Assembly (NCBI GenBank): GCA_023412845.1
Contig: JAEZRH010000133.1
Coordinates: 1 to 6,577 of the forward strand
Length of the DNA: 6,577 bases
Direction: 5' to 3'
Origin: Bacillota bacterium
GTDB lineage: Bacteria > Bacillota > Clostridia > Oscillospirales > Acutalibacteraceae
Shown here: in pieces, positions 5,801 to 6,577 of the stretch
Layout: the number at the start of each line of letters is the position of its first letter
Numbering within the stretch: position 1 is the stretch's first letter
Notes under the pieces: generated by a model
Seen by the model: the letters and a program-made list of their open reading frames with translations, nothing else
Told to the model about the DNA's origin: nothing
Database searches by the model: none
Position numbers and translations under genes: made by a program

Positions 5801-5820
5801 TTCCCGCCGATCGGGCGGAA
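5801..5820 (+). promoter_or_regulatory. Candidate operator palindrome at the GntR transcription start
   Basis: This 20-base stretch pairs with itself at 8 of 10 positions: TTCC at the left matches GGAA at the right, and the core CCGATCGG is a perfect palindrome. It starts 7 bases after the -10 box and so covers about +1 to +20. Self-repression by the dimeric GntR protein is a common arrangement and the natural reading. Confidence 0.5.
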
Positions 5821-5837
5821 AAGACGATGGGGGCAGC

Positions 5838-6545
5838 ATGATGGTGCAAAACGGGGAATCGGAAAGAACGTACCGCTCGGTCATACAGTACATCAAGGGT
5901 AAAATTCTGGACGGGGGCTTGCAGCCGGGGCAGAAGCTCCCGCCGGAGCGCGTCCTCGCGGAAACGCTCGGGATCGGGCGCAACTCCGTGCGGGAGGCGC
6001 TTCGCACGCTCGACATACTCGGCGTCATCAGCAGCACGCAGGGTTCCGGCAATTACGTCTCCTGTAAATTCGACAAAAGCCTGACGGAGGCGATGTCGAT
6101 GATGTTCTCGATGCAGCGGCTCGGCTACCGGCAGGTGAGCGAGCTGCGCTGCGCCGTGGAAACGCAGGCGGCGGCGCTGGCCGCGGAGCGCGTCACGCCC
6201 GGGACGGTCGCAGAACTTCAGAAGATCGTGGGCAAAATGGCCCGAGAGCCGGACGAGACCGTGAATGCGGAGCTGGATAAGGAGCTTCACATGACCGTGG
6301 CGAAGGCTTCCGAAAATCCGCTGATCGTCATGGTGCTGCAGTCCCTTTCTGATACGCTCGACCTCTTCATCAGCGAACTGCGCAGCGAGATTTCGATCCG
6401 CGAGAAGGGCAGCCCGGTTCTGCAGAAAGTGCACGACCAGATCGTCGAATCCCTCAGGCACCACAACGCCGAGGGTGCGCGCCGCGCCATGAACGAACAT
6501 TTCCGCATTGTAGACGAGACCATAAGCGAATGTTTGGAGCGGTAG
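5838..6545 (+). CDS. GntR-family transcriptional regulator, FadR subfamily (FCD domain)
   Basis: This 235-residue regulator has an N-terminal winged helix (about 10-75) with GLQPGQKLPPERVLAETLGI (27-46), GRNSVREALRTLDILGVI (47-64) and the wing tip QGSGNYV (68-74). The C-terminal FCD ligand domain (about 95-230) has the usual metal-binding set: Asp147 and His151 in ELDKELH, His199 in KVHDQIV and His221 in NEHF. FCD domains often bind small carboxylates such as lactate, pyruvate or sugar acids. Two adjacent ATG codons (5838 and 5841) are possible starts; GATGGGGG (5826-5833) is 4 or 7 bases away, so the second may be the one used. It has its own promoter and stands 224 bases beyond the HAD gene. 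Its targets are not visible and may lie past the window end. Confidence 0.92.
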   Translation: MMVQNGESERTYRSVIQYIKGKILDGGLQPGQKLPPERVLAETLGIGRNSVREALRTLDILGVISSTQGSGNYVSCKFDKSLTEAMSMMFSMQRLGYRQVSELRCAVETQAAALAAERVTPGTVAELQKIVGKMAREPDETVNAELDKELHMTVAKASENPLIVMVLQSLSDTLDLFISELRSEISIREKGSPVLQKVHDQIVESLRHHNAEGARRAMNEHFRIVDETISECLER

Positions 6546-6577
6546 CGTTTCAGTAAAAAAGCGCCGTGGAACGGAAA

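Noticed and set aside
5787..6500. Minus-strand 237-codon open frame antisense to the GntR gene
   Set aside because: The plus-strand frame carries full HTH and FCD motifs; the antisense product is His/Arg-rich with no motif.
6546..6577. Possible terminator after the GntR gene
   Set aside because: An A-run followed by GCGCCGTGG might start a hairpin, but the window ends before any right arm, so it cannot be judged.

Overview
The window holds a compact locus for taking up and breaking down N-acetylmuramic acid (MurNAc) sugars from peptidoglycan, followed by a separately transcribed GntR-family regulator. Six protein-coding genes are supported. Two run on the minus strand: murP, a PTS transporter with fused IIB and IIC domains, then mupG, a DUF871-family 6-phospho-muramidase. 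Three diverge on the plus strand: murQ (MurNAc-6-phosphate etherase), murR (an RpiR/SIS-type regulator) and a Cof-type HAD hydrolase. The sixth, a FadR-type GntR regulator with an FCD domain, follows on the plus strand behind a strong terminator and with its own promoter. No tRNA, rRNA, CRISPR array, insertion sequence or phage gene was seen.

The organism looks like a Gram-positive bacterium of the Firmicutes (Bacillota), probably a GC-rich member of the Clostridia. The grounds are the MupG-type pathway, consensus sigma-A promoters, purine-rich Shine-Dalgarno sequences, and a match to the CcpA cre consensus. The species cannot be told from this sequence. The coding DNA is GC-rich, while the murP-murQ divergent spacer is strikingly AT-rich.

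Layout: 6-1067 mupG (-); 1091-2524 murP (-); 2525-2969 divergent control region with one near-consensus promoter facing each way; 2970-3908 murQ (+); 3930-4772 murR (+); 4783-5613 HAD hydrolase (+); 5619-5678 intrinsic terminator; about 5745-5820 promoter and candidate operators; 5838-6545 GntR/FadR regulator (+). The window ends before any terminator of that last gene, and it starts right at the 3' end of mupG.

Proposed pathway, from known members of these families: MurP imports MurNAc, or the disaccharide MurNAc-GlcNAc, and phosphorylates it at C6. It has no IIA domain of its own, so a IIA protein from elsewhere is needed. MupG, which has no signal peptide, cuts MurNAc-6P-GlcNAc in the cytoplasm. 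MurQ removes the lactyl ether from MurNAc-6P to give GlcNAc-6P and D-lactate. MurR is the likely MurNAc-6P-responsive repressor of both arms. The HAD protein is probably a sugar-phosphate phosphatase of unknown substrate. The pathway itself is known (for example mupG-murQ-murP-murR in Staphylococcus aureus). The less ordinary points are the divergent layout, the attached HAD gene, the elements in the control region, and an apparent internal promoter at the end of murQ.
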